Positions 1-9,130 are shown, counted from the first letter of the stretch. The stretch: DNA of 64,000 nucleotides from Rhodococcus yunnanensis NBRC 103083 (GCF_001895005.1 NZ_BCXH01000007.1:186001-250000); one strand, 5' to 3'. Notes: a model not told the origin generated them from the sequence alone. A program made the numbers and translations.

Positions 1-2027
1 TGATCGCCAATCTCTCGGCCGTCGTCATCGTCGATCAGAAGCGGCTCTTCGGTAGTCCAAGATCGACCGTCGGCACCATCACCGACATCGGCGACTGGCT
101 GCGCATGCTGTGGTCACGCGGAGTGACGCCGTCGATCGGCTACGCCAACGCCTTCTCGTTCAACGATCCCGCCGGCATGTGCCCCGAATGCGACGGCCTC
201 GGCGAGGCGAAGGTCATCGACCTCTCGGAGCTGGTCGACGAGTCGAAGTCGTTGCGAGAGGGACCGTTCAAGCATCCGGACTTCGAGCCGGGCAAGTGGC
301 CGTACAGAGTGTTCGCCGACTCCGGATTCTTCGATCTCGACGTACCCGTGGAGCAGTACTCGGCACGCGAGCGCCACCTGTTCTTCGACGCCAAACCCGG
401 CGAGGTGACGGTGACCAATCCCGATGCCGTCATGAAGAGTTACGAAGGCATCGTCTCCCGCTTCCGCCGTAGCTACCTGTCGAAGGATGCGGATGCACTG
501 AAGGGCAAGGCGAAGGCCGCGTTCGATCGCATCGTGACTCGTGGCACGTGCGAATCCTGCGGCGGCACACGGTACAACGACTTGATCCGAGGGGCAAGAC
601 TCGAAGGACTCTCGCTGCCCGACGCCTTCGCCATGCAGGTCTCCGACCTCGCCGAACGTCTCGACGGATGGCAGCTGAAGAATCTCGACGGGCCCCGTTC
701 CGAAATCGTCACCCAGTTGCGCAGACTCGTCGACCTCGGGCTCGGTTACCTGAGCCTCGACCGGGCTACGTCGTCGCTGTCCGGTGGCGAGTCCCAACGC
801 ATCAAGATGGTCCGGCATCTCGGCGCGACGCTCAACGACATGCTCTACGTCTTCGACGAGCCCACCACCGGACTTCATCCCCGCGACGTGCATCGCCTGA
901 ACGACATGCTGCTTGCATTGCGCGACAAGGGGAATACGGTTCTCGTCGTCGAACATGATCCCGAGGTCATGGCGATCGCGGATCGCATCGTCGAAATCGG
1001 TCCTGCCGCAGGCAAGGCCGGTGGCACCGTGGTGTTCGAGGGTACATACGAGCAGTTGCGCGCCGCCGACACGAGGACCGGCACGGCGTTGCGACGCAAC
1101 GGTGCCGCGCCGCGTATTCCGCGAACCCCGACGGGCTTCCTGCACATCGTAGGTGCGAACACACACAACCTGCGCAACGTCAGCGCGGACATTCCGCTCG
1201 GTGTTCTGACCGCAGTCACGGGCGTCGCGGGATCCGGAAAGTCGAGCCTGATCCACGGGCACCTGCGTTCGGTCGCGCCGGATGCCGTCATCATCGACCA
1301 ATCGCCGATCCGAGGCTCGCGCCGCTCCTCCCCTGCAACATATTCGGGTCTCCTCGATCCGATTCGCGCATACTTCGCGAAGAAGACCGGCCAACCGGCG
1401 TCGTTGTTCTCACCCAACTCCGACGGCGCATGCCCCGAGTGCCAGGGCAGCGGAATCATCTTCACCGACCTGGGCTTCACCGACCCGGTATCGAGCACGT
1501 GTGAAACGTGCCAGGGCAGGCGTTTTCGTCCGGGAGCCATCCGGCACACAGTCGACGACATCAGTATCGCCGACATCTTCGAGATGTCCGTCGAGGACGC
1601 TCAGGACTTCTTCGAGGTGAAGAAGATCCGAGACATTCTGCATCGATGCTCCGACGTCGGACTCGGGTATCTGTCTCTCGGACAGAATCTTTCGTCGCTG
1701 TCCGGTGGCGAACGCCAGCGCCTGAAGCTCGCGACCGAGTTGGTGGGTTCGTCGCCGATTCTCGTTCTCGACGAACCGACGACCGGTCTGCACCCGTCGG
1801 ACGTCGCGAATCTCATTTCGCTGTTGTCCGGAATGGTCGACGAGGGTCGCAGCGTCATCGTGATCGAGCACAACCTCGACGTTGTCGCAGCGGCGGACTG
1901 GGTCATCGACCTCGGCCCGGACGGCGGCCACAACGGTGGCGACGTCGTCTTCACCGGCATGGTCGACGATCTGATACAGACCGATACGCATACCGGCGTC
2001 TATTTGGCGAAGAGTCTGGGCCGCTAG
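1..2027 (+). CDS. UvrA-like ABC ATPase, 5' end outside window
   Basis: The frame is open from the first bases, so the N-terminus and first Walker A lie upstream; 674 residues are visible. The protein has the duplicated UvrA layout: two ABC signature/Walker B blocks (LSGGESQRIK then VFDEPTTGLHP; LSGGERQRLK then VLDEPTTGLHP), a second Walker A (GVAGSGKSS) and CxxC pairs typical of UvrA zinc modules (CPEC, CESC, CPEC, CETC). UvrA proteins scan DNA for lesions. Short UvrA paralogues (UvrA2/DrrC type, about 750-800 residues) are linked instead to tolerance of DNA-binding drugs. The likely full length of under 800 residues favours such a paralogue over housekeeping UvrA (about 950). It is followed 26 nt later by an SCO6745-family gene on the same strand, so the two may be cotranscribed. 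Confidence 0.88.
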   Translation, partial: IANLSAVVIVDQKRLFGSPRSTVGTITDIGDWLRMLWSRGVTPSIGYANAFSFNDPAGMCPECDGLGEAKVIDLSELVDESKSLREGPFKHPDFEPGKWPYRVFADSGFFDLDVPVEQYSARERHLFFDAKPGEVTVTNPDAVMKSYEGIVSRFRRSYLSKDADALKGKAKAAFDRIVTRGTCESCGGTRYNDLIRGARLEGLSLPDAFAMQVSDLAERLDGWQLKNLDGPRSEIVTQLRRLVDLGLGYLSLDRATSSLSGGESQRIKMVRHLGATLNDMLYVFDEPTTGLHPRDVHRLNDMLLALRDKGNTVLVVEHDPEVMAIADRIVEIGPAAGKAGGTVVFEGTYEQLRAADTRTGTALRRNGAAPRIPRTPTGFLHIVGANTHNLRNVSADIPLGVLTAVTGVAGSGKSSLIHGHLRSVAPDAVIIDQSPIRGSRRSSPATYSGLLDPIRAYFAKKTGQPASLFSPNSDGACPECQGSGIIFTDLGFTDPVSSTCETCQGRRFRPGAIRHTVDDISIADIFEMSVEDAQDFFEVKKIRDILHRCSDVGLGYLSLGQNLSSLSGGERQRLKLATELVGSSPILVLDEPTTGLHPSDVANLISLLSGMVDEGRSVIVIEHNLDVVAAADWVIDLGPDGGHNGGDVVFTGMVDDLIQTDTHTGVYLAKSLGR

Positions 2028-2053
2028 CTTACTTACGGGTAGGTTCGAACACC

Positions 2054-2929
2054 ATGAGCCGTGACACCTCCAACGCCATCGCCCGCGCTGCCTACACGAC
2101 CTTCGAGCCGTTCCACATCACTGCATATTTCAACCCGCAGCTGAAGTCGGCAGGTCAGGACACCGGGCTCGACGGGCACGCCTGGTACGTGGGATCGCGG
2201 GCCGCACCACTGGGTGAGACGGCTGCAAGCGTCGTGGCGGCAGCGTTCTACAACTTCAACCCCGCGCTGATCGAGCGGGTATGGCCGCAGGCGGTCGCTG
2301 CAGGGCTCGACAAGATCGCCGATCGACGCTGGGCGTTGTTCGACAGCGTTCTCGGCGACGCACTGGGGCCATTGGCCAAAGATCCTGAGCTGGTGAAGGT
2401 CGCGGGCAGGCTGCGCGACATCGGTGACACCGCGGTCTTCGCCGGGCGCACGTTGTCCTCCGCATGGCACTCGTCCGAGCGCCCGGACACACCTCACCTT
2501 GCACTGTGGCATTCAATCGCCGTCATCCGCGAATGGCGCGGCGACGGTCATATCGCCGCGCTCGTCGACGCACAACTCGATCCCACGGAAGCCGTCGTGT
2601 TCCACGAGGCCGTGCATCCCGACCCGAAAGCCCGCCGCGTACTCGGCAAACGGATCACTCAGCTGACTCGTCAGTGGTCGGACGAGGAGTGGGGCGCCGC
2701 AGCCGAACGGCTCGCCTCTCGCGGATTGGTGACGCACACGGAGAAGGGCGAGGCCCTCACCGATCAGGGCGTCGAACTCGACGCACACATCGAAGCCCGC
2801 ACCGATGCGCTCGCATCCTCGATCTGGGACGACGTTCCTGATGCCGAGGACCTGATCGTCGGCGTTCGTCCCTACGTCAAGGCGGTCATCGACGCCGGAA
2901 TTCTGCCAGGAACGAAGAAGAAGGGCTGA
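2054..2929 (+). CDS. SCO6745 family protein
   Basis: A 291-residue soluble protein starting at the ATG just after the UvrA-like gene; longer upstream readings in this frame overlap that gene and are not credible. The N-terminal half (AYTTFEPFHITAYFNPQ, GHAWYVGSRAAPLGE) and the C-terminal segment (TRQWSDEEWGAAAERLASRGLV) are characteristic of the actinobacterial SCO6745 family. The C-terminal segment looks like a winged-helix/MarR-type fold. The function of the family is not established to my knowledge. No signal peptide or membrane segment is visible. A strong hairpin follows the stop codon and separates it from the convergent lhgO gene. Confidence 0.8.
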   Translation: MSRDTSNAIARAAYTTFEPFHITAYFNPQLKSAGQDTGLDGHAWYVGSRAAPLGETAASVVAAAFYNFNPALIERVWPQAVAAGLDKIADRRWALFDSVLGDALGPLAKDPELVKVAGRLRDIGDTAVFAGRTLSSAWHSSERPDTPHLALWHSIAVIREWRGDGHIAALVDAQLDPTEAVVFHEAVHPDPKARRVLGKRITQLTRQWSDEEWGAAAERLASRGLVTHTEKGEALTDQGVELDAHIEARTDALASSIWDDVPDAEDLIVGVRPYVKAVIDAGILPGTKKKG

Positions 2930-2933
2930 TCGG

Positions 2934-3004
2934 TGGGCATGGTGTTCCACCTGGGGTTGAATCGATCCCCGCTGCGGGTGCACCCGAGTGCAACACCATG
3001 CCCA
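2934..3004. terminator. hairpin between convergent genes
   Basis: A 13-bp perfect inverted repeat (arms 2934-2946 and 2992-3004, left arm TGGGCATGGTGTT) encloses a 45-nt loop containing the smaller palindrome GGGTGCACCC. It sits between the stop codons of the SCO6745-family gene and lhgO. It is probably a bidirectional terminator; there is no clear T-tract, as is common in actinobacteria. Confidence 0.6.
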
Positions 3005-3010
3005 ACTCGA

Positions 3011-4216
3011 CTACGCGGACCGTCGGTTCGCCTCCTGCACGATATGTTCGGCGATGGCCAACGAGGACGTAGCACCGGGTGACGGCGCATTGCGCACGTG
3101 CAGAACGCGAGAGGAACCGGTGATGACGAAGTCGTCTTCCAGGCTGCCGTCGCGGTTCATCGCCTGGGCTCTGATTCCGCGCGGTCCGCGTCGCACGTCC
3201 TTCAGCTCGATGCCCGGGACGTACTGTCTCGCCTGCTCGACGAAGGCTCGCGTGCTCAGCGCAGTCCTGGTCTCCCGCACGGCTGCAGACATGTTGTGTG
3301 CTGCGAACTTCCAGAAACCAGGGAAGCCGACGGCGTCGAGCGTGTCCTTCAGCGATACCTGCCTGCGGTCGTAGGATTCGCGGCCGAGTGACAGAAAAGC
3401 ATTGGGACCCAACGTTACATCCCCGTGCACCGTCCTACTCACGTGCACACCGAGGAACGGGTACTTCGGGTCGGGCACCGGATAGATCAGCCCGTTCACC
3501 AACCCGGACTTCTCGACTGCGAGCAGGAAGTAATCACCGAAGAACGGAACGATCTTCGGGTACGCGTCCTCACCGGAATCGACTGCCACACGGTCGGACT
3601 GGAGTCCCGCGCACGCGATGACGCGGTCGAACGATTCGGTACCGCTGTCGGAGTCGACGAGCACGTCCGCCGATCGCTCCGACACCCCGGTGACCGCCGA
3701 CCCCAACCGAATTCTGCCGCCGCGCCTCTCGATGTCGGTTGCGAGAGCTCGCGTCATCGCGGGATAGTCGACGATCGCCGTCGCGGGCGAATGCAGTGCC
3801 CGTACTCCCCTGGCATGCGGCTCGATGTCACCGATCTCGTCTCTGCCGATCATCCGTACACCCGGAACGCCGTTGGCCAGTGCGCGCTGATGAATCCCAT
3901 CGAGCCGATCCTTTTCGACCTCGTTCTGGGCGATCACGAGCTTTCCGCACTGCTCGTACGGAATCGAATGCGCCTCGACGAACTCCTCCAGCAGCGTGAC
4001 GCCTCTCCGACACAACGTCGCCTTCAAGCTCCCTGGAACGTAATACAGACCGGCGTGGACGACACCGCTGTTGTGCCCGGTCTGGTGCGCGCCGACCGTG
4101 GGTTCCTTCTCGAAGACAGTGACATCTGCATTCGACGCCAGCAGCTGCCGCGCGACAGCGAGCCCGATGATTCCGCCTCCGACCACAGCGACTCTGTTTC
4201 GCGCCACGTCCCCCAC
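3011..4216 (-). CDS. lhgO: L-2-hydroxyglutarate oxidase
   Basis: A 401-residue FAD-dependent oxidoreductase of the DAO/LhgO family, which oxidises L-2-hydroxyglutarate to 2-oxoglutarate. The N-terminus carries the dinucleotide-binding motif VAVVGGGIIGLAVARQL. The LhgO-typical stretches HQTGHNSGVVHAGLYY, ALHSPATAIVDYP and the C-terminal VRNAPSPGATSSLAIAE are all present. Length fits the family (about 400). It is monocistronic, facing the SCO6745-family gene, with a repeat-rich 490-bp region behind its start. Assignment by residue pattern is strong; the substrate is inferred from the family. Confidence 0.9.
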   Translation of the reverse strand: MGDVARNRVAVVGGGIIGLAVARQLLASNADVTVFEKEPTVGAHQTGHNSGVVHAGLYYVPGSLKATLCRRGVTLLEEFVEAHSIPYEQCGKLVIAQNEVEKDRLDGIHQRALANGVPGVRMIGRDEIGDIEPHARGVRALHSPATAIVDYPAMTRALATDIERRGGRIRLGSAVTGVSERSADVLVDSDSGTESFDRVIACAGLQSDRVAVDSGEDAYPKIVPFFGDYFLLAVEKSGLVNGLIYPVPDPKYPFLGVHVSRTVHGDVTLGPNAFLSLGRESYDRRQVSLKDTLDAVGFPGFWKFAAHNMSAAVRETRTALSTRAFVEQARQYVPGIELKDVRRGPRGIRAQAMNRDGSLEDDFVITGSSRVLHVRNAPSPGATSSLAIAEHIVQEANRRSA

Positions 4217-4303
4217 CTCTGCTCTATCAGTGCTCCCACAACCGCGTCATTCTCACACGAGCTGCACCGTGGTCTTCCGTCCGCGCCGGGTCCGTGCTGG
4301 CCC

Positions 4304-4337
4304 TTAGACCGCGCCGGGCCTTAGACCGCGCCGGGCC
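4304..4337. repeat. tandem 17-bp repeat, two copies
   Basis: TTAGACCGCGCCGGGCC occurs twice back to back (4304-4320 and 4321-4337), exact copies. It lies upstream of lhgO and immediately before the palindrome array. No coding role is seen. Confidence 0.85.
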
Positions 4338-4345
4338 TTCTTACG

Positions 4346-4425
4346 CAAACGCACGTGCGTTTGTGTAGGGAATGGGGGTCGACCACGCCGAGCCCACGCC
4401 GGGTCCGCAAACGCACGTGCGTTTG
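4346..4425. repeat. two perfect 18-bp palindromes CAAACGCACGTGCGTTTG
   Basis: Identical 18-bp perfect palindromes at 4346-4363 and 4408-4425, 62 bp apart, each followed by the same GTG tract and a GTCGACCACGCCG-type segment, so the whole unit of about 60 bp is duplicated. The left copy can pair 24 bp as RNA with one G-U. They belong to the same array as the two palindromes at 4467 and 4518. Confidence 0.9.
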
Positions 4426-4466
4426 TGTAGGGAGTGGGGGTCGACCACGCCGGGTCCGGCCAAGTC

Positions 4467-4539
4467 CGCAAATGCATATGCATTTGCGTGGGATGCAGAG
4501 GGAACGTCGCATTCGGACGCAAATGCATATGCATTTGCG
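4467..4539. repeat. two perfect 22-bp palindromes with core CAAATGCATATGCATTTG
   Basis: Perfect 22-bp palindromes at 4467-4488 and 4518-4539: the 18-bp core plus CG at both ends. They are a transition variant of the upstream pair (CAAACGCACGTG versus CAAATGCATATG), keeping the CAAAyGCA half-site. The four copies lie 51-62 bp apart between lhgO and the clpC-like gene. The sequences could be protein-binding sites or hairpins; no transposase or CRISPR feature accompanies them. Confidence 0.9.
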
Positions 4540-4540
4540 C

Positions 4541-4583
4541 GGTGGGGTTGGGGGCGGGTGGGGTGGTGGGCGGGGTTGGGGGT
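4541..4583 (+). other. G-tract block with G-quadruplex potential
   Basis: Seven runs of three to five G separated by 1-4 nt lie on the plus strand (4544-4547, 4550-4554, 4556-4558, 4560-4563, 4568-4570, 4572-4575, 4578-4582). This satisfies the usual G3+N1-7 pattern. It lies between the palindrome array and the HAIR-like operator of the clpC-like gene. Confidence 0.6.
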
Positions 4584-4666
4584 GCCGGCACGAGGTGGGC
4601 AGCAGGAAGACGGCACGAGGAAATATTTTCGTGTCGGAGGGAATTGATACCTTCGCGAGCACGTTA

Positions 4667-4687
4667 CTTGAGTCTACGACGCTCAAT
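4667..4687 (+). promoter_or_regulatory. HAIR-like (HspR) operator upstream of clpC-like gene
   Basis: CTTGAGT, a 7-bp spacer, then GCTCAAT matches the HspR-binding HAIR consensus CTTGAGT-N7-ACTCAAG at 12 of 14 positions. It lies 20-40 bp upstream of the ATG, where a repressor would block transcription. A TTGATA element at 4644-4649 could be the -35 box. HspR control is known for dnaK, clpB and lon genes in actinobacteria; control of this gene is inference. Confidence 0.65.
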
Positions 4688-4706
4688 CTCTGTAGGAGGA
4701 TCTTCA

Positions 4707-7115
4707 ATGCCGGCATTCTTGGGACCAGATGGCGCCCGTCGCATCGATATCAGTCGTCTGATGAGCAGGTCGACCCAGTCGCTCATCGGCGACGCGGCCA
4801 CATTCGCATCCGGACGCGGTGACGCCGAGCTCGATGCACTGCACGTTCTGGCTGTCATGGCTCAACAGGACCCGACGCGTGGTCTCATGCAGCGCGCTGG
4901 AGCGCAGGCTGCTGCCGTCGTCGACGCCGTCGAGCTCAGGCTCCCGCAGTCCCACGGCGAGTCCTCGACCATCGCCAGTGCGCTGAGCAGCACACTCAAG
5001 ACGGCGATTCTCGAAGCGCATCACATCGCTCAGTCATTGGGGTCCACGTACATCGATCCCGAACACCTTTTCGTGGCGTTCGCGGCCGATCAAGAGCACA
5101 TCGCCGGACGGCTGCTGGCGTCCGAGGGCATCACTCCCGACGGCCTGCAGACCGCCCTCAAGGGCGGGTCCGTCGAGCCGTCGTCGGACTCCGAGACCCC
5201 GACGCTCGACAAGTACGGCGTCGACCTCACCCAGCGAGCTCGCGAGGGCGGCGTCGACCCCGTCATCGGCCGCGCCGACGAGATTCAGCAGACCATCGAG
5301 ATCCTGTCTCGGCGCACCAAGAACAATCCTGTTCTGGTCGGTGAAGCGGGCGTCGGCAAGACAGCCGTCGTCGAAGGCCTGGCGCAGCGCATCAACGCGG
5401 GCGACGTCCCCGACCGTCTGCTGGGCAAGCGCATCGTGCAACTCGATCTGGCGTCGATGGTCGCGGGCACCCGTTACCGCGGTGATTTCGAGGAGCGGCT
5501 GACCACGGTGATCGACGAGATCGTCGCGCACAAGGATCAGCTCATCGTGTTCATCGACGAAGTTCACACCATCGCCGGTGCGGGCGGCGGCGCCGAAGGT
5601 GCCATGGACGCCGGAAACATACTCAAGCCCAAGCTCGCTCGTGGTGAGCTGCACATCGTCGGCGCCACCACTCTCGACGAGTACCGCACGAACATCGAGA
5701 AGGACCCGGCTCTGGAGCGTCGTTTCCAACCGGTCACGGTGCCCGAACCGAGTGTCGACGACGCCGTCGCCATTCTCTCGGGACTGCGCAGCCGATACGA
5801 AGAGCATCACGGCGTGAAGTACACCGACGAGGCGATCAGCGCTGCCGTCGAGCTGTCCGATCGCTACATCGGTGACCGTTTCCTGCCCGACAAGGCGATC
5901 GATCTGATCGATCAAGCAGGCGCTCGCGCGCAACTGAGCCGTCCGAGCGTCGACGTCGCGGCCGTCGAGGAGCAGCTTGCCGCACTCGTCACCGAGAAGG
6001 AATCGGCCATCGCGGAGGAGGACTACGAGCGCGCATCGACACTGCGTGACGACATCTCGACTCTTCGGAACCGGATGAACGGCATCTCCGACGAGGACAC
6101 TCCCCAGGTGACCGCCGAGGACATCGCGGACATCGTCTCTCGTGCCACCGGCATCCCCGCGAGCCAGATGACGCAGGAGGAGAAGGAACGCCTACGCCGA
6201 CTGGAATCCGAACTGCACCAGCGCGTCGTAGGACAGGACGAGGCCGTCCAGGCGATCGCCCGCGCCATTCGCCGCAGCCGGACCGGAATGAGTGACCCTG
6301 ACCGTCCCGTCGGCAGCTTCCTGTTCCTCGGCCCGACGGGTGTCGGCAAGACCGAGCTCGCGAAGGCCTTGGCTGCATCGCTTTTCGGTGACGAGAAGAA
6401 GATGCTCCGCCTCGACATGAGCGAGTTCGGTGAGCGGCACACCGTCAGCCGCCTGGTCGGTGCACCTCCCGGCTACGTCGGCTACGGCGAAGCGGGTCAG
6501 CTGACCGAGCAGGTTCGCCGCAACCCGTACTCGGTGGTGTTGCTCGACGAGATCGAGAAGGCCCATCCCGACGTCTTCGACACGCTCCTGCAGGTGCTCG
6601 ACGACGGCAGACTCACCGACGGACAGGGACGCACGGTCAACTTCCGCAACACCGTGGTGATCATGACGAGCAACCTCGGTTCCGACATCATTTCGAGCAA
6701 GTCCGGCGGAACCGGATTCAACACCGGCGCCCTGGACGAGAAGCCGCTGCGCGCACGAGTGATGGGCAGGCTACGTGAGGCGATGCGGCCGGAGTTCCTC
6801 AACCGGATCGACGAGATCGTGGTGTTCCGCAAGCTCGACACCGAGCAGCTGTACCGCATCACGGATCTGATGCTCCAGGAGAGCCGGGAGCGGTTGTCGG
6901 CGAAAGGTATCGACATCTCCTTCAGCGACTCCGCCGTCGACTGGCTGGCATCGAACGGCCACCAGCCCGAGTTCGGGGCACGGCCGTTGCGTCGGTCCAT
7001 TCAGCGGGCACTCGACGACCGAATCGCCGACCTGCTGCTCGACGACATCCTCACCGAGGGCGGCTCGGTGGCCGTCGACGTCGCCGGAGACGAATTGGCC
7101 CTGAACGTAGGCTGA
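4707..7115 (+). CDS. ClpC-type AAA+ chaperone / Clp protease ATP-binding subunit
   Basis: An 802-residue Hsp100 protein. The ATG at 4707 follows AGGAGG at 4694-4699; the longer open frame upstream runs through the repeat region and is rejected. Layout: Clp N-domain (about 10-150), first AAA+ module with Walker A GEAGVGKT (212-219), a short middle region with a UVR-like segment ([21 protein letters not shown]), a second AAA+ module with GPTGVGKTE and [12 protein letters not shown], and a C-terminal D2-small domain. The short middle domain and UVR motif indicate ClpC rather than ClpB. The ClpP-docking loop position reads GTGFNTG instead of the usual LGF/VGF/IGF. The N-domain is divergent, so this is probably a stress-induced ClpC paralogue and not the essential ClpC1. 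The HAIR-like box upstream fits heat-shock control. Confidence 0.88.
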   Translation: MPAFLGPDGARRIDISRLMSRSTQSLIGDAATFASGRGDAELDALHVLAVMAQQDPTRGLMQRAGAQAAAVVDAVELRLPQSHGESSTIASALSSTLKTAILEAHHIAQSLGSTYIDPEHLFVAFAADQEHIAGRLLASEGITPDGLQTALKGGSVEPSSDSETPTLDKYGVDLTQRAREGGVDPVIGRADEIQQTIEILSRRTKNNPVLVGEAGVGKTAVVEGLAQRINAGDVPDRLLGKRIVQLDLASMVAGTRYRGDFEERLTTVIDEIVAHKDQLIVFIDEVHTIAGAGGGAEGAMDAGNILKPKLARGELHIVGATTLDEYRTNIEKDPALERRFQPVTVPEPSVDDAVAILSGLRSRYEEHHGVKYTDEAISAAVELSDRYIGDRFLPDKAIDLIDQAGARAQLSRPSVDVAAVEEQLAALVTEKESAIAEEDYERASTLRDDISTLRNRMNGISDEDTPQVTAEDIADIVSRATGIPASQMTQEEKERLRRLESELHQRVVGQDEAVQAIARAIRRSRTGMSDPDRPVGSFLFLGPTGVGKTELAKALAASLFGDEKKMLRLDMSEFGERHTVSRLVGAPPGYVGYGEAGQLTEQVRRNPYSVVLLDEIEKAHPDVFDTLLQVLDDGRLTDGQGRTVNFRNTVVIMTSNLGSDIISSKSGGTGFNTGALDEKPLRARVMGRLREAMRPEFLNRIDEIVVFRKLDTEQLYRITDLMLQESRERLSAKGIDISFSDSAVDWLASNGHQPEFGARPLRRSIQRALDDRIADLLLDDILTEGGSVAVDVAGDELALNVG

Positions 7116-7139
7116 CTACGGCTACGCTGCCCCTGGTAT

Positions 7140-7180
7140 TTCGCTGCCCGTGATATTCCTAGGATGTCACGGGCAGCGAA
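7140..7180. terminator. 14-bp perfect hairpin after clpC-like gene
   Basis: Arms 7140-7153 (TTCGCTGCCCGTGA) and 7167-7180 pair perfectly around a 13-nt loop that itself contains TCCTAGGA. It lies 24 bp after the clpC stop and is probably its terminator. It contains the ATG at 7164, which argues against using that codon as the start of the next gene. Confidence 0.65.
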
Positions 7181-7211
7181 GCCCACTACCCCAGCGGCGA
7201 AGGAGAATTCA

Positions 7212-8090
7212 GTGACGAACGAGAATTCAGTGGCACAGGCGTCTTCGTACATCTCGAAGCAGGACGATCTGAAGATCAGCACCTACACGTGGCCCACGTC
7301 GGCAGTACCGGTTCGCGGGGTTGTCCAAATCGCGCACGGCCTGGCCGAGCACGGCAGCCGATACGCCCGTTTCGCTTCCGCGTTGAACGACGCCGGATTC
7401 CACGTCGTCGCCTCCGATCACCGCGGTCACGGATCCACGATCGCGGGTACACCGGGAGACCTCGGGCCACTCGGCTTCCAGGCGCTGTGGGCCGACATCG
7501 AACAGCTCGGCGAAGCGCTGTTGAACGAATACCCGGACCTGCCTCTGTTTCTGTTCGGCCACTCCATGGGTTCCTTTGCCGCTCAACATGTACTGATCGA
7601 ACGCTCGGACCTCTACGCGGGTGTCGTCCTGTCGGGATCGTCGGCCGTCGACGTTCTCGCCGGCAATCTCGCCGACGCCCCGGCCGGTGACCTCAGCGTC
7701 TTCAACGACGCGTTCGAGCACCGCACCGGATACGAGTGGCTCTCACGCGACGAAGCCGAGGTCGACGCATACGTCGCCGACGCACTGTGCGGATTCGACC
7801 TACCTGCCTCGGCTGTTCCCGCCCTGTTCACCGAGGCCGACAAGTTGGCCGATCCCCGCAAGCTGAGCGAGGTTCGTTCCGATCTCCCACTGCTGATCAC
7901 ATCGGGTTCCGACGACCCACTCGCCGGCGGCGGTCAGCTCGTCGAACTTCTCGGATCACGCTATCGCGAGGCCGGATCGAGCGACGTCACCGTGACGATC
8001 TACCCCGGTGCGCGTCACGAGATTCTCAACGAAACCAACCGCGACGAGGTCACCTCGGACATCATCGAGTGGCTGACCGCCAGGGCCTGA
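7212..8090 (+). CDS. alpha/beta hydrolase, monoacylglycerol lipase-like
   Basis: A 292-residue soluble hydrolase of the lysophospholipase/monoacylglycerol-lipase group (Hydrolase_4 type). It has the oxyanion strand [11 protein letters not shown], the SDHRGHG motif, the nucleophile elbow GHSMG (Ser about 118), an acid in the [10 protein letters not shown] loop and a terminal His in [12 protein letters not shown] at 7212 is preferred because AAGGAG (7200-7205) sits 6 nt upstream. An ATG at 7164 falls inside the preceding hairpin. GAGAATTCAGTG is repeated 18 bp apart (7203-7214, 7221-7232), giving a second in-frame GTG at 7230. Substrate is probably a glycerol ester or other small ester; this is inferred from family only. 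Confidence 0.85.
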   Translation: MTNENSVAQASSYISKQDDLKISTYTWPTSAVPVRGVVQIAHGLAEHGSRYARFASALNDAGFHVVASDHRGHGSTIAGTPGDLGPLGFQALWADIEQLGEALLNEYPDLPLFLFGHSMGSFAAQHVLIERSDLYAGVVLSGSSAVDVLAGNLADAPAGDLSVFNDAFEHRTGYEWLSRDEAEVDAYVADALCGFDLPASAVPALFTEADKLADPRKLSEVRSDLPLLITSGSDDPLAGGGQLVELLGSRYREAGSSDVTVTIYPGARHEILNETNRDEVTSDIIEWLTARA

Positions 8091-8101
8091 TACGAACGAA
8101 C

Positions 8102-8518
8102 GTGGCTACTGTGGACAGAGTGGCCCACACCCGCCGACCCGATCGTTCGACCCCACCGGACAAAACGTGTACCTCGTGTGGTCGGCGTATCGAGTGGCGC
8201 AAGAAATGGGAGCGAAACTGGGATGACATCGAGTACTGCAGCGACAGGTGCAGAAGGAACAAGGTGACATCCTCGGATCACGAACTCGAGGACAAGATCC
8301 GCGAGCTGCTCGACTCCCGGTCACGTGACTCGACGATCTGCCCGTCGGACGTCGCTCGGGCGATGTCCGACGACGGGTGGCGCGAGCTGATGGAACCGGT
8401 CCGCCGCGCCGCGCGCCGCATGGTCGACGCAGGCGAAGTCGAGATCACGCAGAAGGGAACCGTCGTCGACCCGTCGACGGCGAAGGGGCCCATCAGAATT
8501 CGCTGGAAGCGGAATTGA
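8102..8518 (+). CDS. DUF2256-DUF3253 fusion protein
   Basis: A 138-residue protein starting 11 bp after the hydrolase stop. Residues about 20-55 form a DUF2256-like zinc-knuckle module ([18 protein letters not shown], then [10 protein letters not shown]: CxxC and CxxxC pairs). The rest is DUF3253-like, a winged-helix-looking segment ([46 protein letters not shown]). Both families are uncharacterised. Three in-frame GTG codons (8102, 8111, 8120) are possible starts and no clear ribosome-binding site decides between them. It converges on the TetR gene with only 3 bp between stops. Confidence 0.75.
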   Translation: MATVDRVAHTRRPDRSTPPDKTCTSCGRRIEWRKKWERNWDDIEYCSDRCRRNKVTSSDHELEDKIRELLDSRSRDSTICPSDVARAMSDDGWRELMEPVRRAARRMVDAGEVEITQKGTVVDPSTAKGPIRIRWKRN

Positions 8519-8521
8519 GCG

Positions 8522-9130
8522 TCACAGCCGCGGGAGCGGAGGCGGATTCGCCTCCAGCAGCGCCAGGATCGTTCTCAAGTCTTCGTCGGCGCGGCTTCTG
8601 GCCTCGTCGCCCCCTTGGAGGGAACGCGTCGGCCCCATCTCGGTGACGAGTTCGAGCACCATCGTCGCCATACGCGCGGTTGCCTTGCAGTACACGTCGT
8701 CCGACGGTAGCCCGAGCCGCTCGGCGACCGCCTGCTCCAGCAGCGTCCGCTCGTTGATGAACGCCATCAGCAGTCTCGTACCCAATGACGGGGTCTCGTC
8801 GAGCACTCGGTAGATCTGCGCCATCCGGTCGGCGCCTGCGCGCGGGGCCACGAGAAGCGCGCGGACAGCATGCCCCAGCCCGATCTCCAACGGCTCGTCC
8901 CCCGGACGCGCGCGCAACTCGCCTGCCATCTGACCGTTGAGTTCGAGAGGACCGAGAACCAGCAGATCCTTGCTCGGGTAGTAGCGGTAGAGCGTGGTGG
9001 TGCCGACCTCTGCCGTTGCAGCGATCTCCTCCATCGTGGTCCGGTCGTAACCGCGGTCGAGGAACAGCGAGAACGCAGCGTCGAGAATCAACTCGCGCGT
9101 CTGCGCGGCGTGCACTTCCCGTAGACCCAT
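8522..9130 (-). CDS. TetR family transcriptional regulator
   Basis: A 202-residue TetR-type repressor. The N-terminal helix-turn-helix is clear (TRELILDAAFSLFLDRGYDRTTMEEIAATAEVG, then TTLYRYYPSKDLL). The ligand-binding domain is generic and gives no hint of the inducer. Start: the ATG at 9130 gives the usual MGLRE N-terminus; an in-frame ATG at 9157 abuts the palindrome at 9160-9175 and leaves no room for a ribosome-binding site. It diverges from the sulfonate-type transport operon, which it could control together with itself. Confidence 0.88.
   Translation of the reverse strand: MGLREVHAAQTRELILDAAFSLFLDRGYDRTTMEEIAATAEVGTTTLYRYYPSKDLLVLGPLELNGQMAGELRARPGDEPLEIGLGHAVRALLVAPRAGADRMAQIYRVLDETPSLGTRLLMAFINERTLLEQAVAERLGLPSDDVYCKATARMATMVLELVTEMGPTRSLQGGDEARSRADEDLRTILALLEANPPPLPRL

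Noticed and set aside
4346..4539. CRISPR-like array
   Set aside because: Only four units of two sequences, palindromic throughout, no cas genes, and the spacers are partly repeated.
4434..4706. N-terminal extension of the clpC-like protein into the repeat region
   Set aside because: Would translate palindromes and G-tracts; AGGAGG before ATG 4707 and the HAIR box position define the start.
7164..7211. ATG at 7164 as start of the alpha/beta hydrolase
   Set aside because: It lies inside a 14-bp terminator hairpin and lacks a ribosome-binding site, whereas GTG 7212 has AAGGAG.
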